Source: Desulfobulbus propionicus (GTDB lineage Bacteria; Desulfobacterota; Desulfobulbia; Desulfobulbales; Desulfobulbaceae). Taken from it: DNA of 64,000 bases. Position numbers and translations under genes: made by a program. Under the pieces are notes generated by a model. The model was not told the origin of the DNA, did no database searches, and saw nothing but the letters and a program-made list of their open reading frames with translations. Within the stretch, counting starts at the first letter, position 1; each line of letters opens with the position of its first letter. This document shows, piece by piece, positions 1 through 7,598 of the stretch. Where the stretch lies: positions 111,331 through 175,330 of the forward strand of contig PDTC01000009.1 of NCBI GenBank assembly GCA_002748735.1, given 5' to 3'.

Positions 1-276
1 GGCTTCGGCAGCCAAAGCACTTGTGGCCACGGCAATGTCCATACCCTGTTCTCCTGTACAGGCGTTGGCATTGCCGGAGTTCACCAGCACCGCCTGAACT
101 CGCCCCCCCCGTAAGCGCTCCATGCTCAGGAGTACTGGAGCAGCTTTGACCCTGTTGGTCGTAAACACACCAGCCGCCACCGCCGGCACCTCGGAAAAGA
201 TAAGCCCCAGATCCAACCTATCTTTATATTTGATACCCGCCTGGACAGCCGCAGCAGAAAAACCACGTACCCGCAT
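1..276 (-). CDS. argJ: Bifunctional ornithine acetyltransferase / N-acetylglutamate synthase ArgJ (N-terminal part only)
   Basis: This is the first 92 or so residues of ArgJ; the rest lies before position 1. ArgJ transfers the acetyl group from N-acetylornithine to glutamate in the arginine cycle. The visible sequence has the family's N-terminal signatures: a GVFTTNR segment followed by an AAPV-like stretch, and then [11 protein letters not shown], the conserved loop upstream of the autoprocessing site. I chose the ATG at 274-276 because GGGAGG sits 8 nt upstream of it. An in-frame ATG at 315 would add 13 residues but has no Shine-Dalgarno. The gene diverges from the cardiolipin synthase. The catalytic Thr lies outside the window, so intactness cannot be judged. 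Confidence 0.9.
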   Translation of the reverse strand, partial: MRVRGFSAAAVQAGIKYKDRLDLGLIFSEVPAVAAGVFTTNRVKAAPVLLSMERLRGGRVQAVLVNSGNANACTGEQGMDIAVATSALAAEA

Positions 277-400
277 GACAATATCCTCCCGTGGCAACAG
301 ATTATCTATCGCCATACTGTAACAGATCAGACGGAAAAGAAAAACAGGTGTGCAGGAAAAGCCGGGCAATTTCAGCATAACCGGAGTATGAAGAAAAGAT

Positions 401-417
401 AGCAAATTGAATTTGCT
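401..417. repeat. Short perfect AT-rich palindrome in the argJ/cls intergenic region
   Basis: AGCAAATT, one base, then AATTTGCT: an 8-bp perfect inverted repeat about 45 bp upstream of the cardiolipin synthase start and about 125 bp upstream of the argJ start. It could be an operator for a dimeric regulator or a small hairpin. Nothing in the sequence decides between these. Confidence 0.4.
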
Positions 418-462
418 TAAAAAAACACCTCTCTTTTCCGTACATTCCGATCATCCTGCCTT

Positions 463-1923
463 ATGGATCGAGTCTACTGGTCCTATACGACCGCCGTTGT
501 CGTCGCCGATCTGGCCATTCGTGTCGGCCTGTCGCTGAGGATTATCATGCGTAAGCGGGCAGCATCGGTAAGCCTTGCCTGGCTGGTGGTTATCCTGCTG
601 CTTCCCTTCGCTGGCGCCATCATCTATTTATTGCTTGGAGAAAAACGTCTCGGCGAACGGCGCGGGAGAAAGTTTGTCGAGGATCTTCCCGTTATCACCG
701 CGTGGCTCAAGGAGCTTCGACAACGCACAGAGGTAAACTGGGAGCACGTCAATCCGGAGTGTCTCCCCATTGCCCGGCAGATTGACGCCACCATCACCGC
801 GCCCGCCATGCCGGATAACAGCCTGGAACTCATCGAGACGCCCGACGCTTTTTTCCGTTCACTGGTAAGAGATATTGACCAGGCGACATCAAGCTGCTAC
901 CTCGAATTTTACATCTGGAATCAGGGAGGCGCAGCGGACGAAGTGCTCCAGGCCCTTATACGGGCCTGCCGCCGTGGCGTTACGTGCCGCGTTTTACTGG
1001 ATTCCATCGGTTCCAGGCAGTTTCTGCACTCATCCATGACCAGACTCATGCGCCAAAGCGGCATAGAACTGGTGGAAGCTCTCCCTGCAGGCATCTTTCG
1101 TGCTTTATTCGTTCGCCTGGATCTGCGTAACCACCGCAAGGTTATCACCATTGACGGCCGCATCGCCTATACCGGCAGTCAGAATCTGGTAGACCCCAAA
1201 TATTTCAGACAGGATGAAGGTGTCGGCGAATGGGTGGACACCATGGTCCGGCTGCGAGGACCGGCCGTGGAAGCACTCACCGCCAGTTTTATCTATGACT
1301 GGGCACAGGAGACGGACGGCAACCTGAAACAACTGCTGGCCACATCGGACATCCACCCAGTGGAGCCAGTCGGCAATGCCCGGGTACAGATTGCACCTTC
1401 CGGTCCGGGATATGGCGAAGATGTCATTCATAACCTGCTCCTCACCACGATCTATGCGGCGCGGCACGAGCTGATACTGACAACCCCTTACTTTGTCCCG
1501 GATAAAGCCATGCTGGCGGCCCTCTCCTCAGCAGCGCAACGCGGTGTCGATGTCATCATCATTCTCCCTGAAAAAAATGATTCGAAACTGGTTCACTACG
1601 CCAGTCGTGCCCGCTTCGAAGCACTTACTGCTGCAGGAGTGAAAATCATGGCTTATCATGGCGGCCTTTTGCATGCCAAAACCATCACCGTTGACAGCGA
1701 CTTCTGTACCTTCGGTTCACTGAATCTCGATATGCGCAGCTTCTGGATCAATTTTGAGATGACGTTATTTATCTACGAAAAAGAATTCACCTGCTGGGTC
1801 CGGGAAATGCAGACGGGATACCTGAAAAATTGTCGACAGATCCGCCGGGATGCCACGCAAAAACAACCCTTCTGGGAACGACTCAAGGAAAACACGGCGC
1901 TGCTGGTAGCGCCACTCCTCTAG
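463..1923 (+). CDS. cls: Cardiolipin synthase (phospholipase D superfamily, ClsA type)
   Basis: This 486-residue membrane protein should condense two phosphatidylglycerols, or PG with a second phospholipid, to cardiolipin at the inner membrane. The N-terminus has two hydrophobic segments (about residues 8-25 and 36-57), typical of the PLDc_N anchor of ClsA. Two HKD phospholipase D motifs follow: H224-x-K226-x4-D231 with a downstream GS, and H404-x-K406-x4-D411 followed by GSLN. Both motifs look intact, and the length matches ClsA (about 480). There is no clear ribosome-binding site before the ATG and no better upstream start. The stop codon overlaps a 6-bp inverted repeat (TAGCCG/CGGCTA, 1921-1941) with an A-rich loop. 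The remnant of a metallophosphoesterase follows immediately in the same frame. Confidence 0.93.
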   Translation: MDRVYWSYTTAVVVADLAIRVGLSLRIIMRKRAASVSLAWLVVILLLPFAGAIIYLLLGEKRLGERRGRKFVEDLPVITAWLKELRQRTEVNWEHVNPECLPIARQIDATITAPAMPDNSLELIETPDAFFRSLVRDIDQATSSCYLEFYIWNQGGAADEVLQALIRACRRGVTCRVLLDSIGSRQFLHSSMTRLMRQSGIELVEALPAGIFRALFVRLDLRNHRKVITIDGRIAYTGSQNLVDPKYFRQDEGVGEWVDTMVRLRGPAVEALTASFIYDWAQETDGNLKQLLATSDIHPVEPVGNARVQIAPSGPGYGEDVIHNLLLTTIYAARHELILTTPYFVPDKAMLAALSSAAQRGVDVIIILPEKNDSKLVHYASRARFEALTAAGVKIMAYHGGLLHAKTITVDSDFCTFGSLNLDMRSFWINFEMTLFIYEKEFTCWVREMQTGYLKNCRQIRRDATQKQPFWERLKENTALLVAPLL

Positions 1924-2004
1924 CCGGAAAAAAAACGGCTACGCATCCTGTTTATCAGCGATATTCACGGCAACTTTCTGGCACCCAACAGCGTGAAATA
2001 TTGA
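1924..2004 (+). pseudogene. Decapitated remnant of a calcineurin-like metallophosphoesterase (N-terminal motif only)
   Basis: In the frame directly after the cls stop, the DNA reads KRLRILFISDIHGNFL and runs into a stop at 2002-2004. RILFISDIHGN is the first metal-binding block (D-x-H) of YfcE/MJ0936-type phosphodiesterases, which normally sits within the first 10-15 residues. There is no ATG, GTG or TTG between the cls stop and this block, and none of the other four metallophosphoesterase blocks follow. The rest of the gene has been lost where the AT-rich accessory segment begins. The match is about 13 residues, so chance resemblance is unlikely but not excluded. Confidence 0.5.
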
Positions 2005-2028
2005 CATTGGATCTCGTTTGCCTATAGA
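2001..2028 (+). promoter_or_regulatory. Probable sigma-70 promoter for the Cache-HAMP gene
   Basis: TTGACA at 2001-2006, a 16-nt spacer and TATAGA at 2023-2028. The -35 is a perfect consensus and the -10 matches 4 of 6. It leaves a leader of roughly 80 nt before the ATG at 2118. Confidence 0.55.
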
Positions 2029-2035
2029 CTTGAGC

Positions 2036-2092
2036 TATGGGCTTGAGGAGAGTGACGAAAAAAAATTAAAGACCTCCCCATAACTGCTTTTT
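2036..2092 (+). promoter_or_regulatory. Structured leader, attenuator-like stem-loop ahead of the Cache-HAMP gene
   Basis: TATGGG (2036-2041) and GAGG (2045-2048) are complementary to CCTC (2073-2076) and CCCATA (2077-2082). They form a 10-bp stem with a 3-nt bulge and an A-rich loop of about 24 nt. A run of five T follows at 2088-2092. The structure lies between the promoter at 2001-2028 and the start at 2118. It could terminate transcription early or be a regulated leader; no known riboswitch class is recognised. Confidence 0.35.
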
Positions 2093-2117
2093 ATCGGTTA
2101 AATTATGGAGTTGTGCG

Positions 2118-3209
2118 ATGAAAATCACAACCAAGGTGCCGCTATTAGCCTCCGCTATTATTCTCGTATTTTTTTTCACGCTGAGTTCAATTCAATACAA
2201 AGTGGTAAGGGATGCCATTTATTCAACCTGGTTAAACAATGTCACTGAAACATCAAAAGCGGTTTCTAACTATGCTGCCGAATGGCTTGACGGCAAACTG
2301 GCTATCATTGATATGATGGCCACTTATATATCTACAAACTATAGCGTTACACATCTACAAGAGGTGATGGACATCCCTCTTCTTAAGGATCAGTTTGTTC
2401 TCATTTTTGGCGCTCTCGAAGAAGATGGTAAGCCAATTTCAAACACCCCCAGCTGGAATCCTGGTAAAGACTGGGATGGGCGTAAACGTCCATGGTATTC
2501 CCAGGCACGCGCTGCAGAGCAGGCCGTGTTTACCCCGCCATACAATGATTCGGCAACAGGACGACTTCTTATTTCGGCTGTAGCAACAATTAAAGATCAA
2601 AAAACATTCAAAGGGTCTTTTGGCGGTGATATAGAGTTGCAAACCATTGCCGATGTCATCAATGAGGTGGATTTTAACCAAAAAGGGTATGCCTTCCTTC
2701 TTGATAAGAATGGTACCATAATCAGCCACCCTGACACGAGTTTTAACGGTAAAACGATAAGTACTGTTTTTGCGATAAGCGCGCCAACAACAGGTAAAGA
2801 ATTCATAAAAACAACTACTCAGGACAAGGCTGTACTCCTCAAGTTTACGCCGATGGAGCTCAAAAACAGAGACACAAACTTAATGATCGGTGTAGCGATC
2901 GACCCCAAAAAAATTATGGCAGAAACAGAGGCGTTTAAGGTCATTGCTCTTGTTCTGGCCGTACTTGGTTCGTTGATCACCTCACTTGCCTTGTATTTAG
3001 CCTTGAATCACCTGTTACTCAAGCCCCTTGTGGAACTCACAAAATCTGCCGATGAAATCAGCCTCGGTAAACTTGATGTCAATATTGATGGAACAGAGCG
3101 CAACGATGAAATCGGCTTAATGGCAAAGGCGATTCAACGTTTGGGAGTCAGTATCAACTTTGCCATCGAAAAACTCAAAAAAAGAGAGACAACCCCGAAG
3201 GAGTCTTGA
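2118..3209 (+). CDS. Membrane sensor with double Cache and HAMP domains but no output domain
   Basis: The architecture is: transmembrane helix at about residues 8-27, an extracytoplasmic dCache-like ligand-binding region at about 30-270, a second transmembrane helix at about 276-298, then HAMP to about 350, ending 13 residues later. The distal Cache module carries a pattern close to the amino-acid-binding dCache motif: an R-P-W-Y block, a Y-N-D about 20 residues on, and a GGD further downstream. The aromatic residue five positions before the Arg is Trp rather than Tyr. No methyl-accepting, kinase, GGDEF or cyclase domain follows HAMP. GGAG lies 7 nt before the ATG. Either it was truncated or it signals through a separate partner such as the protein at 3628-4212. 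Base composition is clearly more AT-rich than in the flanking housekeeping genes. Confidence 0.8.
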   Translation: MKITTKVPLLASAIILVFFFTLSSIQYKVVRDAIYSTWLNNVTETSKAVSNYAAEWLDGKLAIIDMMATYISTNYSVTHLQEVMDIPLLKDQFVLIFGALEEDGKPISNTPSWNPGKDWDGRKRPWYSQARAAEQAVFTPPYNDSATGRLLISAVATIKDQKTFKGSFGGDIELQTIADVINEVDFNQKGYAFLLDKNGTIISHPDTSFNGKTISTVFAISAPTTGKEFIKTTTQDKAVLLKFTPMELKNRDTNLMIGVAIDPKKIMAETEAFKVIALVLAVLGSLITSLALYLALNHLLLKPLVELTKSADEISLGKLDVNIDGTERNDEIGLMAKAIQRLGVSINFAIEKLKKRETTPKES

Positions 3210-3212
3210 AGA

Positions 3213-3482
3213 ATGCTCTTTTTCACTCAAAGCCTGCGAGAAAATTACCGCACCATATACCTACTATCCTCCAGAGGACTTCCTAGGGATAACAATAAGC
3301 TGAGAGCGTTAGCGATAGGCCGGCAAACCGGCTCCGACCTGCGCACCACCCAGCCCCACAAAAAATGGATAAAAAGACAGTTAGATAAAACGCCCCTGGA
3401 GACGCGACGAGCATACCTGGAAACAGATAACAGCTACAACTCGATGATCAAGCACTACCATCCAGTGAACACAAGCTGGTAA
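3213..3482 (+). CDS. Unrecognised 89-residue ORF
   Basis: It starts 3 nt after the Cache-HAMP stop, and GAAGGAG lies upstream of the ATG, so translational coupling is possible. The product is basic and Arg/Lys/Tyr-rich, with no signal peptide, no membrane helix and no motif I recognise. The reading frame is open but amino-acid use is not convincingly protein-like. It may be a degraded piece of a mobile element, or spurious. Confidence 0.25.
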   Translation: MLFFTQSLRENYRTIYLLSSRGLPRDNNKLRALAIGRQTGSDLRTTQPHKKWIKRQLDKTPLETRRAYLETDNSYNSMIKHYHPVNTSW

Positions 3483-3627
3483 CAAAGGTTTTTATCTTTT
3501 CCAGGGGATGCACTTCGAGACACAGAGGTGGATTCACATCACTTTTTTTCGAGATAAGGTGGCAACCATCCTCAAAGAAACTGACGATGAAGGGCTACAC
3601 AATGACACGCCAAGGAGAAGCTGGACC

Positions 3628-4212
3628 ATGTCCCAAACAATCTTGATTGTTAATAACGATCCGTCTCTTCTCGATAATGCTAAAGAGATAATCCGGCAAA
3701 ATTCTCTAAAAATAGAAATTTTAACAGAAAATAATCGCTTAAGCGCCTTAGAAAGGCTCAAGAAAAACAAAAATATTGATTACCTTGCTATGACTTTGAC
3801 AATTCCAAGGATAACTGATGGGTACATTTTACTTGCAAAAGTCGCCGATAAAATTTTTCCCAGCAAAAAAATCTTTGTTTTTACCAAGGAAATTACCAGC
3901 AAAGTGATATGTTCAGTTAAAATGCATAAGGTTGATAATATTTACAAAATCACAGAAATCAGAAGTTTTTTTGAAAAAATAAGCAGTAATGAAAATATAA
4001 CAAGAGAAATCGGCATTTATAATGACGACATCAAAATAATTACAGAAGCACTTAACCAGGTAATGGGTCCAGTTGGTCATTTTATTTTTGAAAAATGCTA
4101 CAGTCCAGAAGAAAATATTTATCAAAAAAATTCACTCATCGAAAAAATTGCAAAAGAAATAGGGAATAAAGAACAAATTGAGGATTTTTACAAACTATTA
4201 CGTACAACTTAG
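3628..4212 (+). CDS. Degenerate (pseudo-)receiver domain protein
   Basis: This is a 194-residue cytoplasmic protein. Residues 4-115 follow a response-regulator receiver fold (ILIVNNDPSLL at the N-terminus, a TIPxxTDGY loop, an IFVFTKE strand, a Lys at about 107). The acidic pair is N9-N10, and the phospho-acceptor position, just before LTIP, is T56 instead of Asp. It should therefore not be phosphorylated in the usual way. The last 75 residues form a separate helical region with a V-M-G-P-V-G motif, resembling the small C-terminal GPxA-type domain found on some kinase and receiver proteins; that link is tentative. I chose the ATG at 3628 because AGGAG lies 9 nt upstream; the frame is open 40 codons further up. 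It is very Lys/Asn/Ile-rich. Its last codons run into transposase-like sequence, so the 3' end may be a recombination junction. Confidence 0.65.
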   Translation: MSQTILIVNNDPSLLDNAKEIIRQNSLKIEILTENNRLSALERLKKNKNIDYLAMTLTIPRITDGYILLAKVADKIFPSKKIFVFTKEITSKVICSVKMHKVDNIYKITEIRSFFEKISSNENITREIGIYNDDIKIITEALNQVMGPVGHFIFEKCYSPEENIYQKNSLIEKIAKEIGNKEQIEDFYKLLRTT

Positions 4213-4625
4213 CACCTATCGGCACCGTGCCCGTAGGGAGTACCTGAAACAGGCCAAAAACAAGAAAATGACAGCCTCTGTCCGCCCCAGTGCCCTTCGG
4301 TTTCAGCTGCAGTATCTGCGGCGCAACTTTTCTCCTATCGAGAAGCTGCTTGATGCGGCTGGTTGTCCTCCCTTACCATTGGAGTACAGGCTGCAGCGGC
4401 ACTACTGGATCATCCAGTTACTGTATGATCAACAGAAAGGGATGTATCAGAACAAAGAGAGGCGCGGTGAGGATCGGATTGTCTCTCAAGATCATGTTCG
4501 TCCAAGGCAAGAAAGAGCACTGAATCTAGAGCATCGATCAGTGTGAGTATGACGGCCGATGGGTTCGCTTTTGTCGACAGGATTGGCCGAGATGCGTTTA
4601 ATGAGAGCATGGATCAACTGTATCT
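4205..4625 (+). pseudogene. Broken IS5-like DDE transposase remnant
   Basis: Two frames carry consecutive pieces of one transposase. In the frame ending at 4546 there is TYRHRARREYLKQAKNKK, then a QLQYLRRN block, QQKGMY and DRIVS-x-DHVRP. This is the central region of IS5-group transposases, whose usual text here is RIVS-x-xQPHVRP. After a frameshift and small deletion, the frame from 4543 carries DGFAFVDRIGRDAFNES, the next block in the same family. The DDE catalytic core beyond it is lost and similarity ends near 4625. No terminal inverted repeats or target duplication were seen. The remnant abuts the 3' end of the pseudo-receiver gene. Confidence 0.65.
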
Positions 4626-5097
4626 TTCTGGTAATGAATCTGATGGTTCTGTTGAAGATATGGGGAAAACTCCTGCCATTTTTTTGTGCTTTTCCCTGCA
4701 GGCTGTCATGGATGAAAAAATTGGAGGCTTTTGTTTACCAATTTCTTGTGCCAACTTGCTTGCCAGGAATATCTCTTAGAAACGCAGAGACTTTCTGAGG
4801 AAATCCTACATACACTACCCCCTCCGCAAGCAGCAGGTTATTCGATGCCTTAGAAAAAGCTTACCAAACCATAAGATTACAAATTTGAGTGCCCCAAGGG
4901 GCAGGCTATTAACTCCGAGGCTTCAATAAAAAAACGAATATTCAGCGACGACTGCAAAGAATGTTCTGGATGTTTCAGCACATATTGACATTACAGGAGA
5001 GAGGCTGACCGGCATTTTCGAGACAGAGGTCATCCTTGCGCTGCAGGGAACTCTGAATAGTGGCGTAAACCGACCTGGACGACTGCCGGAGACCACC
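4626..5097 (+). other. Intergenic stretch with no recognisable gene
   Basis: Several short ORFs overlap here in different frames (for example 4559-4798 and 4543-4779) but none resembles a known protein after the transposase match ends. A short GC-rich palindrome (TGCCC, CAAG, GGGCA, near 4892-4905) is the only local structure noted. It is probably decayed mobile-element DNA plus the upstream region of mazG. Confidence 0.4.
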
Positions 5098-5571
5098 ATG
5101 AGCACCCCCAAAAAAATCCGAGAAAAAAAAGAGAGTACCTCGTCAAAAGGACCTGCGACTGCAAGGAAGAGTTCAAACACCTTACCGTCTTCCAGCTATT
5201 CGCTGGCACCGCTGGTGGAGATTGTCCGCACCCTACGTGGACCTGGTGGCTGTCCGTGGGATGCCCGACAAACCCCGAAAACACTTGTAAAATACCTTGA
5301 AGAAGAGGGTGCGGAACTGGTCGAGGCCATACAGTCAGGTGACACTGCCCATGTCTGCGAAGAATGGGGTGACCTATTGTTCATCTTGGTTTCCCTCCTT
5401 GAGTGCTTTGAAAATCAGCAAGCCTTTACCTTTACAGATGCCCTCGAAAAAATTGTTGCAAAGATGATTCGCCGGCACCCTCATGTCTTTGGGAACGCTG
5501 AGGTGACCGACGAGCAGTCTCTGCGGGAACAGTGGCAACGGATTAAAACAGAAGAAAAGCAATCCCCCTGA
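5098..5571 (+). CDS. mazG: MazG-family nucleoside triphosphate pyrophosphohydrolase (single domain)
   Basis: It hydrolyses (d)NTPs to the monophosphate and pyrophosphate, a house-cleaning activity. The product is 157 residues: a basic, Ser/Lys-rich N-terminal extension (1-35), then one MazG domain with the LRGPGGCPWD signature at 46-55. The magnesium-binding acidic motifs are E70-x2-E73 and E89-x2-D92 (EEWGD), followed by RRHPHVFG. E. coli MazG has two tandem domains, so this is the short form. GGAG lies about 7 nt before the ATG. It is the first clearly housekeeping gene after the accessory segment; a promoter follows at 5590, so it is probably not in the rpsF unit. Confidence 0.9.
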   Translation: MSTPKKIREKKESTSSKGPATARKSSNTLPSSSYSLAPLVEIVRTLRGPGGCPWDARQTPKTLVKYLEEEGAELVEAIQSGDTAHVCEEWGDLLFILVSLLECFENQQAFTFTDALEKIVAKMIRRHPHVFGNAEVTDEQSLREQWQRIKTEEKQSP

Positions 5572-5589
5572 CGTGTTCCTGGATTTCCC

Positions 5590-5618
5590 TTGACAATCCA
5601 CCCTTTTTTTTGTTTAAA
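5590..5618 (+). promoter_or_regulatory. Probable sigma-70 promoter of the rpsF-rpsR operon
   Basis: TTGACA at 5590-5595, a 17-nt spacer and TTTAAA at 5613-5618, with TG directly before the -10. It lies about 80 bp upstream of the rpsF start. Confidence 0.55.
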
Positions 5619-5698
5619 AGATATTTTTTGCAACCCATACCCTTCTCGCTCTCCCCAGAAAAAGGAAGCGAGGGCCATTCGACCGTGAGGAGGCTTTT

Positions 5699-6154
5699 AT
5701 GCGTCACTACGAAACCACCTATATTCTGCGCCCAAACCTGGGCGAAGAAATTTTCACCGAGATCATTGACCGGACCAACGGCATTATCACTGCCAGCGGC
5801 GGCGCTATTATCAGTCTTGAACGCTGGGGTATCAAACGCCTGGCCTATGAGATCAAAAAAGAGATTCAGGGTTATTATGTCCATGTGAATTACGCTGCCA
5901 GCGGCGAGATAATTGCCGAAATAGAGCGAATTTTCAAGCTTGATGACCGTCTCCTCCGTTTCCTGACCATCAAGCTCAGTGACAAGATCGGAGAAGCTGA
6001 TATTGAGGCGGAAAAAGAACGCATTGCCGCCATAGCTGCAGCAGAAGAGGCCGCTGCGCAGGAAGAGGCTGATGCCGAGACTGAGCAGCAAGCTGAGGAG
6101 GAAGAAGCTTCCGCCCCCAAGCAGGAACAACCTGCCACGTCTGACGCTGAATAA
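5699..6154 (+). CDS. rpsF: 30S ribosomal protein S6
   Basis: S6 binds with S18 to the central domain of 16S rRNA. The product is 151 residues. Residues 1-100 carry the normal S6 fold (RHYETTYILRPNL start, ERWGIKRLAYEIKK middle, DRLLRFLTIKL strand). Residues from about 105 form a tail very rich in Ala and Glu, longer than in E. coli S6 before its own added glutamates. GAGGAGG lies 5 nt before the ATG. It leads the order rpsF-rpsR-DUF2232-rplI, the usual ribosomal cluster of this lineage. Confidence 0.97.
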   Translation: MRHYETTYILRPNLGEEIFTEIIDRTNGIITASGGAIISLERWGIKRLAYEIKKEIQGYYVHVNYAASGEIIAEIERIFKLDDRLLRFLTIKLSDKIGEADIEAEKERIAAIAAAEEAAAQEEADAETEQQAEEEEASAPKQEQPATSDAE

Positions 6155-6188
6155 CAAGGCCCACTAATTCTTGCAGAGGAGCACCTCC

Positions 6189-6428
6189 ATGACTCAACGA
6201 AAAAAATTTTTCTCCCGGCGTCGCGTCTGCCGTTTCTGTACAGACAAAGAGCTTGAAATCAACTATAAGGATGCCAAGTCGCTACGAAATTTCGTCACGG
6301 AGCGCGGCAAAATTATCCCTCGACGGATCTACGGAACCTGCGCCAGCCATCAACGCCAGCTCAACGAGGCAGTAAAAAGGGCCAGACAGCTTGCCCTCCT
6401 GCCCTACAGCGGCAACACCCAGTATTAA
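6189..6428 (+). CDS. rpsR: 30S ribosomal protein S18
   Basis: This is a 79-residue protein that forms a heterodimer with S6 on the 30S platform. RRRVCRFC near the N-terminus and the [13 protein letters not shown] block are diagnostic. I chose the ATG at 6189 because GAGGAG lies just upstream, rather than the in-frame ATG at 6171. The gene is 34 nt after rpsF and should be co-transcribed with it. Confidence 0.97.
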   Translation: MTQRKKFFSRRRVCRFCTDKELEINYKDAKSLRNFVTERGKIIPRRIYGTCASHQRQLNEAVKRARQLALLPYSGNTQY

Positions 6429-6557
6429 CAGCGCAAGAGGTGGTAAAAAACATCGCTTTTCGCAGCAGACAGTGTCACCCCTCGCGGTCAAGCACTGATG
6501 ACGTGTGTGAGCCCGGCCTCTAAAGAACGCAGGCAGGGAGGTAAAGAGAGTCAGCGT

Positions 6558-7538
6558 ATGAACGCAACCCGATCAGAATTCCCGGCGAATCGCTTCGGTA
6601 TGGCTGCTCTAGGAATATTTGTAGGCGGGACTTACCTGCTACCCACCTTACTGCCTAGCATCATGGGGTGGCTGTACAGCCTGCTTGGTCTGCCTGTTTT
6701 TTTCGTACTCATGGCAGCAGGTAGAAAGAAAGGCACGGTCATCATCCGCAATGGTCTCTTCCTTGCCGGATTATGTGCGCTATTGCTCGAGAGAATGGAA
6801 ATTTTTCTCTTTTCCCTGACCATGCTACCGCTGGGTTTTACCTATCAGGGGTGCGCGGACCGAGGAGAGAGTCCTGCATCGAGTGGCGGCCGCGGGGTAA
6901 TGGTTCTGGTCCTCAGCTGGCTTGTTTTCTGGGTACTCCTGGCAACACTTGAGGAGATCAATCCCTACCGCCAGCTCCTTGCCCTGCTTGATGCCGGGTT
7001 TGCCAGCACCTATGAAATGTACGCAAAAGAGGCAGAACTTCCCCTTGAATACCTCCTCAATCTAGAGGAGACTATCCACCAGATACGGGCGTTCCTGCCG
7101 AGGATCATGCCGGGACTGATCGCCTGTATGCTCGTCTTTACCGCCTGGATGAATCTGGTGGGAAGCAGCCGCCTACTCAGGACGTACTGGCCCGAGCGTC
7201 CCGGTTGGCCACCATACAGGGAATGGACACTCCCCGACCAACTTGTCTGGGTTGCCATTATTGCCGGTATCCTGAGTGTGCTGACAGACGGCTTTTTCCA
7301 GGATATGGGGATAAGCCTGCTGATGCTCAGCGGATTGCTTTATTGCCTGCAGGGGTTTGCCGTGTTTCTCTCTTTTTTGTACCGGTGGAACACCCCGCTC
7401 TTTTTGCGTTTAGGCCTATATATTCTGTTACTGTTTCAGGCCTATTACAGCCTGTTGCTGCTCGCCATAGTTGGAGTAGCCGATGTTTGGGCCGATTTCA
7501 GAAAGCTCAACCAAACAAAAAAAACACCTGAACAATAA
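6558..7538 (+). CDS. DUF2232 (YybS-like) multi-spanning membrane protein
   Basis: This is a polytopic inner-membrane protein of about 326 residues with roughly eight hydrophobic segments. It lies between rpsR and rplI, where DUF2232/YybS-family proteins usually occur in Desulfobacterota and Firmicutes. The family has no established biochemical role. The region between the third and fourth segments is short and polar; a longer amphipathic section (LLNLEETIHQIRAF) precedes the second half. The ATG at 6558 gives a normal N-terminus; an in-frame ATG at 6498 would add 20 polar residues. Assignment rests on topology and position more than on motifs. Confidence 0.75.
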   Translation: MNATRSEFPANRFGMAALGIFVGGTYLLPTLLPSIMGWLYSLLGLPVFFVLMAAGRKKGTVIIRNGLFLAGLCALLLERMEIFLFSLTMLPLGFTYQGCADRGESPASSGGRGVMVLVLSWLVFWVLLATLEEINPYRQLLALLDAGFASTYEMYAKEAELPLEYLLNLEETIHQIRAFLPRIMPGLIACMLVFTAWMNLVGSSRLLRTYWPERPGWPPYREWTLPDQLVWVAIIAGILSVLTDGFFQDMGISLLMLSGLLYCLQGFAVFLSFLYRWNTPLFLRLGLYILLLFQAYYSLLLLAIVGVADVWADFRKLNQTKKTPEQ

Positions 7539-7598
7539 CCAGTTGTACCGCTGACAGCAGACCCCGGTGCAACAGTGAAAAAACGAAGAGGTACCCCA

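Noticed and set aside
3508-3627. 40-codon N-terminal extension of the pseudo-receiver protein
   Set aside because: The extension is unlike receiver sequence, and AGGAG is well placed only before the ATG at 3628.
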